This document shows, in pieces, positions 1 to 11,728 of a stretch of DNA of 64,000 nt (its first letter is position 1; every line of letters starts with the position of its first letter). The stretch lies in the NCBI GenBank assembly GCA_024516035.1, contig CM044960.1, positions 12,794,818 to 12,858,817 of the forward strand, given 5' to 3'. Origin of the DNA: Bactericera cockerelli (Eukaryota > Arthropoda > Insecta > Hemiptera > Triozidae). Under the pieces are notes generated by a model, which was given only the letters and a program-made list of their open reading frames with translations, had not been told where the DNA came from and searched no databases. The position numbers were made by a program, and so were the translations under genes.

Positions 1-44
1 AATATCCGAAATAAATGAAAGCTCAGATTGTATTCCATTTTTTT

Positions 45-365
45 TCTCTCTCTCTATTCCTTCTTTCTTTCTTTCGTGCATGCTCTCTCTTCTTCTTTTT
101 CCTCTCTATTAATTCCACCCTTCTCTCTTATTCTTTTTTCTGTGGTTTCTTTTATCCTTTCTCTCTTCTGTTCCTTTTCTTTCTTACTTCCTTTCTCTCT
201 CTCTCCATCTTTCTTTCTGCCTTTCTTTACTTTCTCCCTCTCTTTCTTTTTCCCTTTCTTTCTTTCTTTCTCTCTCTCTCTCTCTCTCTCTCTGTTTCTC
301 TCTGTCTCTGTTTCTCTCTGTCTCTCTCTCTCTGTCTCTCTCTCTCTGTTTCTCTGTCTCCTCTC
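45..365. repeat. CT-rich polypyrimidine microsatellite
   Basis: The plus strand is almost entirely C and T, resolving to (CT)n from about 270 with CTGT variants. Frames on both strands stay open across it (Phe/Leu/Ser on plus, Arg/Glu on minus), but this follows from composition and is not evidence of a gene. Confidence 0.9.
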
Positions 366-385
366 TTTTTTGTACCACGTTTAAC

Positions 386-1453
386 CAGTGCCGGATTAAG
401 GCTGCGCGGGGCCCTTGGCATTTTCAAGGCGCGAGGCCCCAAAATTGTACTGAGTTTTTTTCTAAAATACTATTTTTAGAACCTTGAAACCGAAGCCAAG
501 TGTCCTGGGCACTAATCCATAATAGTATCCAAAACGACGTTTTCGAAATGCATTTTGAAAATGCCCAAAGACTTTTTTATATTTAATGGTACACACTAGA
601 ATTGAACGTCTTGAAAAACAATCCAAAACATCATGATAAGTAAATTTGACGGCGCCGCAGGCGAAATTTTTGCAATGTTATGGGGTAAAGTACTCGGAAA
701 ATAGATACAAAAAGATATCTTGAAAAAAAACATTAAAAGCGTCGCAGGCGACTATAATGAAGATCATTGGTTAAGATGTAGATAAAGCCGATCACTGAGC
801 ACTCAGAAGACACTTTATGGGTTTGATGGCAGAGATTATCGAAGGCGATAATCACGTCCGTCAATATTATTCTTTTCAAATACGAGCAATTATATAATAT
901 TTATTTATTATATGAAGAGCCGCAGGCAATAGGTATAGAGATTTACCTATTTTTATATATGTGGTCAATTTTAAGGGGGCCCTGTGGTTTTTCTTTTAAT
1001 ATTTTGCTCAACTGGCTATGATTTTATTTACTATTAAAATCCAGAAAAACCGACTTGAAGGCCATTCAAAAACACTCTTATAAATTGGTATAAGCTGCCC
1101 GAAACGCGGGGTCCCCAAAACTGCAGGGAACTTGGCATCTACCAAATCCGCAATTTTATTGGAGTAGGTAATCCACTAGTGTCCATGTGGTGAATTCGAG
1201 GAAAAGTAGATATAAAGAAAAGTCCCCCCGGGTTTCTTTCAATTTATGTCTTTGTGCTGTCGTGTTGTCTTTTTTTTCCCCTTTTATTTCTTCTTCTTTA
1301 CTTCTTATCCAAATTTCCTAGTTTTAAGCTTTTAAAAACTCATATACTATGCAAGCTTTTTACAATCTTTATATCTAGTGTAAGTCTGCTCAACGCGGCC
1401 CCCTAAAGCCGCCCCTTGGCATCTGCCAATCCTCCTATGGTTTTCCGGCACTG
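386..1453. mobile_element. Non-autonomous hAT element with perfect 8-bp TSD
   Basis: The left end reads CAGTGCCGGA and the right end is its reverse complement. The element is bracketed by identical 8-bp copies of CGTTTAAC at 378-385 and 1454-1461. CAG-starting termini plus an 8-bp duplication are the hallmark of hAT transposition. The 1068-bp interior has no transposase-like frame, so it would depend on a transposase supplied elsewhere. Both subterminal regions carry GC-rich GGCCC and TTGGCAT-type words. The interior holds several short hairpins, for example around 738-752 and 831-856. Confidence 0.85.
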
Positions 1454-1461
1454 CGTTTAAC

Positions 1462-2298
1462 CATTTGTCAAGCTTCCTCTTTTCCGTTGCCCTCTTTCCC
1501 TTGTTTTGTGAAATAGACAAAGACTTATGTGGCCGCAAAAATTCCGATGTCAAATTTGAACTGGGAATACAATATTATGTTTAAATGGGATCCCATTTCT
1601 TCACACATTAAAATTATACTTTTTTACAGGTGCACCAAAAAAAACAAGGGAACCCTTCCTGTCACGCAAATGTGGTATTGTGGAATCAGCCAAAATCGAA
1701 TTCATATGTAACTTCGAGTCAGTTACATATTCCCATTTAAAACGGTACGAAAAAGTTGAAGACTTGAGTCCACAGAGGTATTATACGTATTGTACATTAA
1801 TTCCACTATTAAAGTTTCGTTTCCATCATTTACTGTAAATAGGTAACCGGAAACTGCTGTAAAACCAATGCTTCATGACTGAGTACCTACAAGATACCCT
1901 TATACTTTATCAATAAGACAACCTTTGAGTTGGAAATGCTTGGTTATCTCGTTTTTAAGAGATATTAAATTACAAAGAGTAGCACATTGAATGCTGGGAG
2001 AGAACAGGAGTAGAAAACAAGAAACGATCACATTTTGGAGAAGTTATGACATTCGAGTGCGATTGAAATTTGTAAGAATATACATAAAAATCAAATTGAA
2101 AGGAATATGAATTCATCTGAATATAAATGTTAGGCATTAATTTTGATTTGAGGTTCCTCTCCCACCTGGGGCCTTTAAACATGCTGCAACACGAGGTATT
2201 TAGACCGAGAACGGCCATGCATCGGCTTAAAAGAAGCTGGTACGCTGCCCGGTATCGAAAAACAGCTAGTTTATAATAAAATATATCTACAGGAGAAA
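1462..2298. other. Unassigned AT-rich DNA
   Basis: No coding frame, tRNA-like box or terminal repeat is recognised here. Short open frames have no family resemblance. Confidence 0.5.
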
Positions 2299-2466
2299 CA
2301 CAGAGGTAACAGCACCACCAGTGCAAGCAACAGAGGTAATAGTCTAACACACAGAGGCTACTTACCTAGATATCTAGAGCGTGGGTATTCCAGTGTACAA
2401 ACAGCAGGAACCATCTTGCCACCACGCACAGAGGTAACAGCACCACCAGTACAAGCAACAGAGGTA
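2299..2466 (+). repeat. Direct duplication, spacing 128 bp
   Basis: A segment of about 38 bp beginning with ACAGAGGTAACAGCACCACC occurs at about 2300 and again at about 2428, and shorter CAACAGAGGTA words follow each copy. No coding role is apparent. Confidence 0.7.
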
Positions 2467-2684
2467 GAGACAAGAGCACCAGCACGAGGCGGATCAGGAG
2501 CCGACCTAGGATTTCCCAGCAGGGTTCTCATCCAGGGATGTTTCAGACGACGCAGGTGAATCGGGCCGCCCCACGGGGAGTCCTGAATGAAGCGCCTGCA
2601 TTTCTAGAACAGTGATGAAAAATGGATCCTTATTTTTCTAAAGCTATCATACACAAACCAGCTTTACTTATATTTTGTCATTTT

Positions 2685-2745
2685 TGGGACTCGAACCATC
2701 GATCATTTGGCTCGCATCTGCTGCCTTGTCGGTGCAACAGGAGTT
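2685..2745 (-). mobile_element. tRNA-like fragment, possible SINE head
   Basis: The minus strand contains a B-box-like GGTTCGAGTCCC preceded by a tRNA-like stretch. No acceptor-stem pairing was found, so this is probably a decayed tRNA-derived SINE. A poly-A-rich stretch at about 2912-2928 may end another retroposed copy. Confidence 0.3.
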
Positions 2746-3149
2746 GTTTTATCTATTTAGGTTAAAACCTAATATTTATGTATACATATTATCATGTAAG
2801 ACTATTGTATTTCAACAGTTTTGAGAAAATCTTCTATATTAATAGGTTTTTTGTTATTCCTGTTCAAACATGAGATTTAGATTTTGAATTTTGAACTTGA
2901 ACAATAAAAAGAAGAAGAAAAAAAAAATGTTCTGTGCAATTAAAGTTCTTGTCAGAGAAAATATTACTTTTTTATATGATTACACCCATGAAAAATAGCT
3001 ACTTTCCAACCAAACCGAGGCTGGTGATGATGTGAGGGCAAATGGAGGGTCAAGAACCAATCTCGAATGAACTTCAATGTCAAAAGAGTAGTTAAGTGAT
3101 TCAAATCTCGAATTCTAGCGATAACAAAAGTTGGCAATTTTAATACCAT

Positions 3150-3184
3150 TCACGAGGAAGTATTGTGTCCATAATTGGCAGTGT
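3150..3184 (+). mobile_element. Terminal fragment of dispersed repeat X
   Basis: These 35 bp (from TCACGAGGAAGTATTG to ATTGGCAGTG) are nearly identical to the end of the longer repeat at 8688-9297 and its inverted copy at 59864-60471. This is a terminus-only copy. Confidence 0.7.
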
Positions 3185-3552
3185 ATTTTTATAATGAAAA
3201 CGCTAAACAGCAATATTATTCAAGTCATAAGTTCAAATAGGTAGTTATCGCTTACAAAAGGGTATAATAATTCACGTCAAAAACGATAACCTGAACGATG
3301 TATCTCTAGTAAGTTCAATTGACGGTAAAATATGACCCCAAACGCTATGGGAAAGCACAAAAGGTCCTCCATCTTCATTAACTTCTAAAATACCCCAAGC
3401 ACGTCCAGGGCATGAAAAATCATCCTCAAAGGCATTATCATTCATTTCAAGTTTCTAGACAGTTTTTCAACTCTAAATTGTGTAACAAATATGTATGCAA
3501 ATAGGTAACTCTATCTGTGTAAACATAGCAACTCAGGGTACAATTTATACAT

Positions 3553-3840
3553 AACAAACCAGCAAGGGTTGGTGGTTAAGGCGCTGAACTTATAATCCGT
3601 GGATTAGATCCCAACACCAAATCAATGCATGTATTTCTTCCCATTTATTTGAGTATGTAACCACATTATTGGACTCTGAAGGAAGTTAATTGCTAAATAT
3701 GAGTGCATTCTTAGCAATTAATGGACGAATCTCGCTTAGTATTAGATAATATGTTTTGCTGATAGTCAGGCTCCACTCTGGCTGAGGTTAATGTGAGTGC
3801 CGGGTAGTACCCGCATGTCGTGCTACAGTAATAAAACAAT
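3553..3840 (+). mobile_element. Degenerate tRNA-derived SINE
   Basis: A tRNA-like head (GGTTGGTGGTTAAGGCGCTG, then a decayed B box) is followed about 200 bp later by GGCTGAGGTTAATGTGAG. That word resembles the conserved core shared by the SINEs at 26919, 60963 and 62778. Confidence 0.45.
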
Positions 3841-5517
3841 CGAAAGGGATTTGATAAAACGGATAACTTTATCTTTGGTAAGTATTAGCAGTATTGATGT
3901 TCAGCTGGTATTACGGTCCGTTCCTCTCTGTTTAAACTTGCGATTAGCTAAAAAAAGTTGACACGGAAATCGAATGTAAAACGGGTAAAAGCTTCAACAC
4001 CGTTGAAAGCGATTTGAAAAATAAGAAAATGATGCGGGAATATTTTTCTTTAATAGTCTTACTTTAACTTTATCTTTTTGCAAGATGAGTAAAAACCATG
4101 ATTCGCTCAAAACATAAATGAAGGTAAAGTAATAACGAACAATGTGGTTACAAAACAAAGGGTGCTTACATCTTACTCGTGTAATGTTGCTTCAGAACTT
4201 CAGAAGTAGCAGTTACAAGAGAAAAGAGAACAGTTCCCTAGCTCCTTCATTTAGTTCATTTATTTCAAGGGTAATATTTCAGTAGGAGGGTAATAAAAGT
4301 ATGCAATATGCAGCTCACCGCCAACAGATGTACCTCGACCTGAATCCCTGGGTCCCAGGCTTATGAAACCCCTTCAATCTCAGATAAACCTTTAATTCTG
4401 CTCTGTGCAGCACGCTTATTTTCTATTCAGCAGTCAGCACACCATCCTAAAATTAAAAAATACCAATATTACCAGAGGATCGATTTTTTTTTCTTCCTCT
4501 AGAATTTCGTCAAAAACACAAACATCATTTTCACATTATTCACATAGTCAGTCCACCCTAGTGGCCGGTTCTATCAATTTACCAAACCTCGATTTCCTTA
4601 CGAAACCCGGACTAGAAACACTAGTTCCAAAAGTATTCATCAAATTAGAGCTATTGTGCAGGTATTGAGGGACTCCCAGGTTTCAACCGACACGATGCAT
4701 ACAGAGTATTACAGAGGGATATCACTACATTACATAGCTCAACCGAGATGGACCAAGAATCATCTGAAGACACCATTGAGGTCGCATTTAATGGACGAAA
4801 TCGAGATCACAAGTTCGAGTCAGAACTAACATTTCCCCATTGAAAACAATACGCAAAATCAAGACGTAGGTGAGTCCATAGAGATATAAAAAAGGTCTAT
4901 TTATTTCGCCCGAAATTCACGTGTTCACTATTTGACAGTTAGAGTAGGAGAGGGTTAAAATTGAAAGCTGGCAAATTGCCAAGACAACATTATTGAAAAT
5001 ACTTCTTCTTCTTCCTCTTTCATTTTCCGTAGGAGCTTTCTCCTAAAAGTTACTTTAAAAATTCTCTCTTTTTCTTACCCTTGATCTTTCTCTCTCATTC
5101 TCTCTCGCTTGCTCCACTTTTGTTTCCTTTATCCACTTTCATCACTGTTATATACTTATTTTTATATAGTCATGTATTATATCTATATACAGTAGTTTTC
5201 TTTTTTATCAGCCATTCCTCCACAATACATAATAAATAACTTGATCTATCTTTTTATTTTCTTTCTGTTCGAGTTCTTCTAAATATTGTTTATCTCTTAT
5301 CTTTCCTATTCTTCTAGAATACTAGAAGAATACCTTGTTACCTATTATAATTTTATTTTGTGTTATAAAGTTTAACCTCTATGTTTTTCATGCTATTATT
5401 ATTGACTGGTACAAACTCTTCCAAATGAATACGATAAAAAATTCAGATTTCAGATCTTTGAAGGAGGTCCACTGGTCTTTGTTTCAAGTGTTACCTGTAC
5501 AGAAGGTTTTGAGATTT
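3841..5517. other. Unassigned sequence with CT-rich patch
   Basis: Nothing recognisable as a gene. A pyrimidine-rich patch lies at about 5005-5110. Confidence 0.5.
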
Positions 5518-5622
5518 TTGGGTTTAACATCGCTTTCAACTGCATGGTCATATCACTGCGAATACCCTCTATTCGCAGGAAACTCACAAACCTGCTACCC
5601 ACATTAACTTCACCCAACTTGC
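5518..5622 (-). mobile_element. 3' fragment of core-bearing SINE
   Basis: On the minus strand this matches the 3' part of the 5S-headed SINE: the GTGAAGTTAATGTGGGTAGC core, the CGAATAGAGGGTATT segment, and the terminal GTTGAAAGCGATGTTAAACC. The head is missing. Confidence 0.7.
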
Positions 5623-7137
5623 TTGGTATAGTATTGTCATTATTGATTCAGTTCATCATTTGGTAGAAAAAATAGGAAATAATTTACCTTTAAGTCGAAA
5701 TAAATTTTCATCTTAGCAGAGGTACAACGAAGAAGAACGTTCTTAAATTCTTGAAAATCTTTCTTTTTTAACTCGAAGTGTTCTATACACGTTTACTCAA
5801 AAGGATCACCCAATTAAATTTGATCCTGATTTAACATTTCTGGGGATGACGCGGTTAAAAACGATTGAACAGAATAAAACTTTCAGTTATCAAATTTGAA
5901 TCTCAGGAAAGATAAAGCAAGACCACTACATCAGTCCGGCCAAGTTTTGAAAGACATACAGAATTACAGAATGCAGAACCTAACATCTACGATAGTATCA
6001 TTGTTGAAATTGAACAAATTATATGTATGCTTTTGTGTAACCCTTCTAGCTTTTTTCATATCCGGTAGAAAATATTGCTACTCACAGCAGACCCGGTAGA
6101 TGAAAACTATTTTTTTTTTTCAAAGGGTAAACACAAAAAGACGGAAACATTGAATATGAAATTTAAATGTTTCTGACCTAAATTTCTTCTCTCCAGGTTG
6201 TTCAGCGGTTTTCAACATTAGGAAATGTGCAATATTACCTAGTGTACAATATCTCTACTATGAAAGGATGGAACACCAAAACCAGTTAGTTTAGAGGTTT
6301 GTGGTGTTAACCATGAAATTTTGATAAGTTGTTTTGAAAACTAATCATGATGTTGGTTTAGTTCAAAACCACATCCTTCCATCTTCTAATCGGTAATCCA
6401 GTATGTATAATACGTACTTATCACACATGTACCAATATAACACCATGTTCGTCAAATCAGGAAACTTTCTGTTAATTAATAGTTTTACTCAAAAGATATC
6501 ATCTTTTTAATGTCCATTGCAAGGCATCTAAATTAATCAAAAATGAAGATATAAAATGAAGAAAACAAGATGATAAAAAAAAACCCAGACTGAGAAACGC
6601 TACTTCAACTACTAAACTTCTATCGAAATCCAAACGAGGTAAAAGCTTTCTAGCTCTTTTAACACCGGATGCATACCTACCTTCAAATCTGCTGTATAAA
6701 ATAATGCAAAATTTATTATGAGCAAGAAATTTCAAAAGTATATGATAACGAATTTTCCACGAACTCTCTCACACATCCTTTGGTAGAGTCTTCCACTTTT
6801 TCTCTGTATCCTCCTGATCCTGACACTTCTCTCTTCTATATTTAATGTGCTATATCTTTTTTTCTCCATCTCTTTTTCCTTATCTTTACCCTCCCTTCTA
6901 TCTTTTTTCGTCATTTATTCTACTTATTTTGTAAATTTTGTACTGTATTTATTCGGTTTGTGTTATTATATCACAACTTTAGTGGGTAGCTCAGTATTAG
7001 GAAACTTCTTCAACATCACTTGCCTAGTGACTCACTGCTTGCTCGTAATGCCGCCAACGTTTGTTACTTATACTAGTGACCACTCATTTTTCCTCACAAG
7101 GTATCAGTGGACCTAAAACATCTCAGTACAGAGCAGA
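5623..7137. other. Unassigned AT-rich DNA
   Basis: No gene is recognised. The segment 6258-6395 contains loosely inverted blocks (GGATGGAACACC against a later CACATCCTTCC) that could be an old foldback element, but the pairing is weak. Confidence 0.4.
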
Positions 7138-7235
7138 TTTTTTTTTTACTCTGCTGGGGATCGAACCCAGGTCACCGTGTGTGAAAGCCTAGTGAACTAC
7201 TCCACTCGGCCACAGCCTAGTGAGCTATTCTATCT
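7138..7235 (-). mobile_element. tRNA-head fragment of SINE family 1
   Basis: The minus strand contains a B box GGTTCGATCCCCAGCAGAG and upstream CACACGGTGACCTG, as in the full-length copy at 43410-43694. The fragment ends in a T-run on plus. Confidence 0.7.
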
Positions 7236-7255
7236 CTCCATTTTTAATTTCCTTA

Positions 7256-7489
7256 TCTTAATATATAAATGTCAAAGTCACTGACTGACCACTGACTGAT
7301 CATCGCTCTACAGCCCAAACCGTAAGTCCTAGGAAGCTGAAATTTGGTAGGTAGCTTTGTCTTATAGTCTAGATGTGCAATAAGACGGGATTTTTCGAAA
7401 GTCCCACTACAACACCTGCCATTGGCGAAAAAGGTTTTTTTGCTTTCACGGCCATGCCTCGGCCCGCAAAGCGGGCGACAGCCCGCTTG
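7256..7489 (+). mobile_element. Non-autonomous Helitron-like element
   Basis: It begins with TC directly after an A. It ends with a GC-rich hairpin (GCGGGC, loop, GCCCGC) followed by CTTG. An inverted copy at 58905-59143 aligns throughout and ends with canonical CTAG before a T. A-TC ends, a 3' hairpin and CTRR-T are Helitron signatures. There is no Rep/helicase coding. Confidence 0.75.
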
Positions 7490-8079
7490 TCCTATAATAA
7501 AGAAAGTGTTGTATTCGTAGAAAAATTGACCAACCCAGTTTTTTACAACTTTTACTTTAAAAAAAGTTGTTTTCGCCCGTTCGTCCGTGTGTCTGTCTGT
7601 GTGTGAACACGATATCTCGAGAACGGTACGAGTTAGAGATTTGAAATTTGGTATGGAAGTTGACTTTATGTACCACAAGAAAAACGAAACTTTTGGCTGT
7701 CACAAAAAAAAGCCACAGGGGCCGTTCTTTGGGATTGGTTGAAGATATTAAAAAGTAGAGAACAACATTTTCTTAGAATAAAAATAATAGGGGTTTACTC
7801 CAATTATTTTTTCGATATATTAAACTTTTTGGAACCTGGCCCCAATTTACTGGTATATTTTGGGGGTCTCCCGTTTGGACTAATATTTTTATAATTCATC
7901 CTTTATGGGGGTTCAAACCTAACAAATCCAATGATTTTGAGGTGCTGATTACGCATTTGACATTAATTTTAGCTAGCTGTTACCATAGAGTCACCAGTAG
8001 TGGAATTCGCCTTCTTTTCGAGTGATAAAGAAAGTCGCATGGTGTCACACCAGCTTATTCATCTATATTTCGTCTCCAC
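7490..8079. other. Repeat-like sequence downstream of Helitron
   Basis: It contains a GTCTGTCTGTGTG run and ATATCTCGAGAACGGTACGAG (7612-7632), a phrase similar to ones inside repeat X and at 22670. It probably derives from mobile DNA, but no ends were found. Confidence 0.4.
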
Positions 8080-8165
8080 ATTTACTTCCTCCTCTTCCTC
8101 TTCCTGCTCCTCCTCCTCCTTCTCCTCCTTTTCCTCCTCCTTCTCTTCCTTTTCCCTCCGCCTTC
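8080..8165. repeat. (TCC)n polypyrimidine microsatellite
   Basis: An imperfect TCC/TTCC run on plus. The poly-Ser and poly-Pro frames across it are composition artefacts. Confidence 0.85.
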
Positions 8166-8529
8166 CTAAACCCCCTAACCATACTGTCTCTTCTGATTTA
8201 TGAAGTTCATGCAAAATGTACTACAGGTACCCACCAGTACCTACTGAAAGAATGGAGGAGATAAAATGACATTGAGGTAAAAACTCCATGTGGCAAGAGT
8301 AAAAACAAAAGAAGGGAGCTGAGGGGAAAAAAGATATAAAAGGGAATTTATATTGCATACAGGTGGGGGGAGAAATACCGGAGGGAATAAAAATTGTTGA
8401 TGAGATCTGACTCTAGAAGAGAGATGGTCGAGGGTACTTTCATGTTTAACTGGAAAGAACATATTACTCTTCCAATAAGAATGGTAAATAAATTTATGAT
8501 ACAGGATGTAATGATGCATAGTAAATATA

Positions 8530-9537
8530 CAAGGTCCGCCAAAAAAAGGAGCCACTCGAAATATCTACTAGAGAACGGATTAAAATTTTAAAAAATGCTA
8601 AAACACGGAAACTCTACTAGGTTTTGATTTTACTTCCAAGAAATTTCTAATATTAGAAATCGGAAGTATTGTGTTCGTTTTAAAAACGATTTCAATTTTT
8701 TTCATATTTCTGGACGTTTCATAACCTACTGAGTAAATTTGGTTTTGTGTCCGTCTGTCGGTCTGTCGGTCCGTCGATCCGTCGGTCTGTTAAAACGATT
8801 GCTTGTAACGCGCAAATCTCGGAAACTACTCGACCGATTTTGATGAAATTTTGCACACATCTAGGAGACATTCTGTAAATAGTCCTTTTTTAAATTCATC
8901 GAATTCATACCAGCGGTTCTGGGTGAAAGAGACCATGCGCCTGACCACAAACTTTTTACTTAAACGCTTATATCTCGTGAACGGTACACCCGATTTCGAT
9001 GAAATTTTGTAAGAATATGCTTATTAAATTAATTATAATTTGACTCTGATATTTAAGAAATTCCGAAATTTTGGACAAAAAAGTAAAAAAATAATGACCA
9101 CGACTTGCCGATACAGAATTTTTTGTGAATTTAGAATGTAGAAAAAACGATATTCTACCATTTAAAACAAATTTGAAGAAAATCGGTTGAGCCGTTTTGG
9201 AGATACAAGTAATTTTCTATAAAATCTCAAAATTGGCACGTGTTTACAATGTGAAGCAATCACGAGGAAGTATTGTGTCCATAATTGGCAGTGTTTTTTA
9301 TCATTACCAGGGGCGGCGGCAGGGAGGGTCAACTTTGGAATCTTAAATGGAACCACCATATTTGTAAAACATTTCCGAAAAGTGGTTGATATTAAAAGTA
9401 TTAAGTCAAGTTTGAGATTTTTAATCAAAACAGGCCTGTTTCCCCCTCGATGTAATGGTACACTTGTTTTAGTTTTCCTCAAAATTAAAATCCGTTCTCT
9501 AGATATTTCGAGTGGCTCCTTTTTTTGTTGGATCCTG
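8530..9537. mobile_element. Mariner-like TIR element, TA-flanked
   Basis: Inverted repeats of about 55-60 bp bound the element. The left end starts CAAGGTCCGCC and the right end, read inward, starts CAGGATCCAAC. Both run into AAAAAAAGGAGCCACTCG and GAGAACGGATT. TA dinucleotides at 8528-8529 and 9538-9539 fit a TA target duplication, the Tc1/mariner rule. No transposase frame is present. Repeat X lies inside, so the core element is probably about 400 bp. Confidence 0.75.
8688..9297 (+). mobile_element. Dispersed repeat X, nested copy
   Basis: About 610 bp that recur in inverted orientation, at nearly the same length, at 59864-60471, each time inside a different DNA transposon. It contains a TCTGTCGGTCTGTCGG run, two repeated CCGATTT(T/C)GATGAAATTTTG phrases, and the terminal CACGAGGAAGTATTG. 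No coding frame or terminal inverted repeats were identified. Class unknown. Confidence 0.75.
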
Positions 9538-9589
9538 TATAGATAAAGAAAGTTAAGTTAACAGTTAAAGTTATCATATAATATTTGTG

Positions 9590-9722
9590 TTAATCACATT
9601 CGTGATGTCACAACTACCCAAACTCGCTTTACTAAATCTTTACTGAACTTGGGACTTGAACAACCGACCTCCAGGTTACAAGTCCGCTACCTTATCGATC
9701 AAGCTACCAAGGTCGGTCTGTA
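9590..9722 (-). mobile_element. tRNA-derived SINE family 2
   Basis: The minus strand reads AGCTTGATCGATAAGG (A-box region), AGGTCGGTTGTTCAAGTCCC (B box), then TTTAGTAAAGCGAGTTTGGG and GTTGTGACATCACGAA. The same order occurs at 20803, 24045 and 38592. Confidence 0.8.
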
Positions 9723-10129
9723 GATAAAAAGAGGTAAAGAGACAATGTAGATAAAGATAGAAGGTAATAAATAGTTAAATGTTTATATATATTATGATAC
9801 AAAAAAAAACTCAAGGTCATAACTGCGGTTATATTTTTAAATAAGGAGAGATAGAGCAGGAGAAGGGACAAAAAGATTTGAAGGAATCACCACAAGTAAA
9901 GCTCTGATGTGGTAAAATATACATAGACTGAAAGGGACTTGCAATGGAGTAACTAAGGTATTTTATGGAGAAAAGGGGAAATAAAAGAGAAGTCTAAAGA
10001 GGAATATAAATGGAAGGAAAATTTAAAATGTATGGGATCAAGAGAGATTACTGTAGATATGAGAGAAAGGAGAGATGGGATAAAAACTTATGAGAAATAC
10101 ACAGCTCACTCACGCATGGGAAATACACA

Positions 10130-10215
10130 GCTGAGAAAGAGAGAGAGAGATAGAGAAGTAGATGTTATAGATGTAAATGGTGGGAAGAGAGAGAGAGAGA
10201 GAGATGGGGAGGGAG
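10130..10215. repeat. GA-rich microsatellite
   Basis: (GA)n runs with short interruptions on plus. Flanking 9723-10550 is AT-rich with no recognised gene. Confidence 0.8.
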
Positions 10216-10550
10216 GGGAAGATGGAAAAGGGAAAGAGTATGAATACGTATATAATAATAATATAATAATATGCCCCAATGTCACCCAATTTGGGCAAGG
10301 GCGTTTATTTGTAGTAAACTACAAAATGTAAGGGTTATTTATATTGTATTATACAAAATACACAACAAAAACAAAAAATTCAGTTTACTTATGAATACAT
10401 TATGAACCTACAGAACATGAGCCTACAGAATTATTCAAATTAAATTAATTTCAATGTTTTCCTTTTTTTTAACTTTAAATTAGTATAGATCTTGGTTTTG
10501 TATTAATTTCTTATATGATTTTTTTAGAAATCTATTTTCTCAACTAACAT

Positions 10551-11150
10551 TTGAAGATTCTTTTTTTTTTGTTTTTGTTTTTTTTTTTTTTTCTTTTTTC
10601 TTTTTTGAACTTTACAAGAGAGAGGAAGCTATTAAATTATTTGCACATTTCTTGGACAATTCTTTTCCACAGCTGCCGATCTCTTGCTAGGGACTGCCAT
10701 TCTGGACCAACATTCTTTTTCATCTCATCATACCATCTGATCCTTTGTCTGCCTCTTGACCTCTTGTTTGATATTGGGATCCATTCCGTTAACTTTTTGG
10801 CCCATCTCTCATTGTTCATTCTTGTCACGTGTCCAGCCCAGCTCCATTTCATCTTTGTTGCTTCTTTGCTTAATTCTCTCATTTGCATTATCTCATTTAT
10901 TTTCTTATTACTGATTTTGTCATACTTTTTTATCCCTAATATACTTCTAAACATTTGGTATTGTGTCACATCTAGTCTCTTCATTTGTTTTTTCGTTAGT
11001 GCCCAGGTTTGACATCCATAGAGAATCGCAGGATATATACACATTTGTAATGCCTTGGTTTTTGTTTTTTCGTTCAATTTCATGCTCTTAAATATTTTTT
11101 TCATTGACCAATATTTCTTCCAACCAATCTTGATTCTTCTATGAATACGT
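10551..11150 (-). pseudogene. 5'-truncated RTE-like non-LTR retrotransposon, C-terminal end
   Basis: The minus strand is open from about 11147 to a stop at 10637. It gives the C-terminal segment typical of insect endonuclease-reverse transcriptase proteins: RRIKIGWKKYWS, then PAILYGCQTWALT, then WAGHVTRMNNERW, then RGRQRIRW with a closing DRQLWKRIVQE. Endonuclease and RT catalytic domains are absent, so this is a dead 5'-truncated copy. An interrupted poly-A tail (T-rich 10551-10606 on plus) directly follows the stop, as expected for target-primed insertion. The intact frame suggests it is fairly young. RTE-type is the best clade guess. Confidence 0.85.
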
Positions 11151-11608
11151 AGGGGAATTTAAAATGCGGGACCAAAGGATAGGATGTAGTGGAAGAGTAA
11201 AGGTAAATACCTGTGAATTATAGAGAGAGGGAGAAGATGAAAATAGTACAAGATATTTATAAAAATACTTTATAATGTACTATAATGTGGAGATATTTTG
11301 ATCTGAAAAAAAAAAACTGCTTGTTAACACAGCTCACCTACGAGTGTTAAGATTAGAGTTATAATTTGTACAATAGACGTTATAAAATTCTATAAACTTA
11401 TAGATCTTAACGAGATTTACTTTTCATGCTACATTTTTTTGAAAGCTTGTAGACTCTAGATTAATATTCAGAAAGAAAAGTTTGCGGATTATCTGCGTTT
11501 TTTGTGATAAACCCATTTCCTTTTGGCATTCTTGATACAGAAGATATCGAAATATACTCTCAGATTTGAAAGTTTCTAAACTTAAGTAACATTCAATATT
11601 CAGACATC

Positions 11609-11728
11609 ATGGCCAAAGCATGGGTCCCGATCGGACATTTGAGTGAGGAGGCCCAGGAGGTCAGAAACAAGGACTTTAAACGTTTTAGAGAACACAGGGC
11701 TCGGACAGTTTCACTGACCAATTTTTGA
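11609..11728 (+). pseudogene. Short transposon-protein remnant (LSEEAQEVRNKDFKRF motif)
   Basis: A 39-codon frame from ATG to TGA contains PIGHLSEEAQEVRNKDFKRF followed by REHRAR. I recall this motif from repeated, uncharacterised transposon-type proteins in arthropod genomes, where related versions read LPIGQLSEEAQEARNK. No more of the protein can be read convincingly on either side, so it is a fragment. The element class is not known to me. A search of the 39 residues against arthropod proteins would settle it. Confidence 0.5.

Noticed and set aside
15..479. Open frames on both strands over the CT microsatellite
   Set aside because: Leu/Ser/Phe and Arg/Glu runs come from (CT)n composition.
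6258..6395. Foldback element
   Set aside because: Inverted blocks are short and interrupted. No flanking duplication was found.
7253..7678. 141-codon minus-strand frame
   Set aside because: It lies within the Helitron-like element and adjoining repeat. The inverted copy at 58905 does not preserve the frame and no motif is present.
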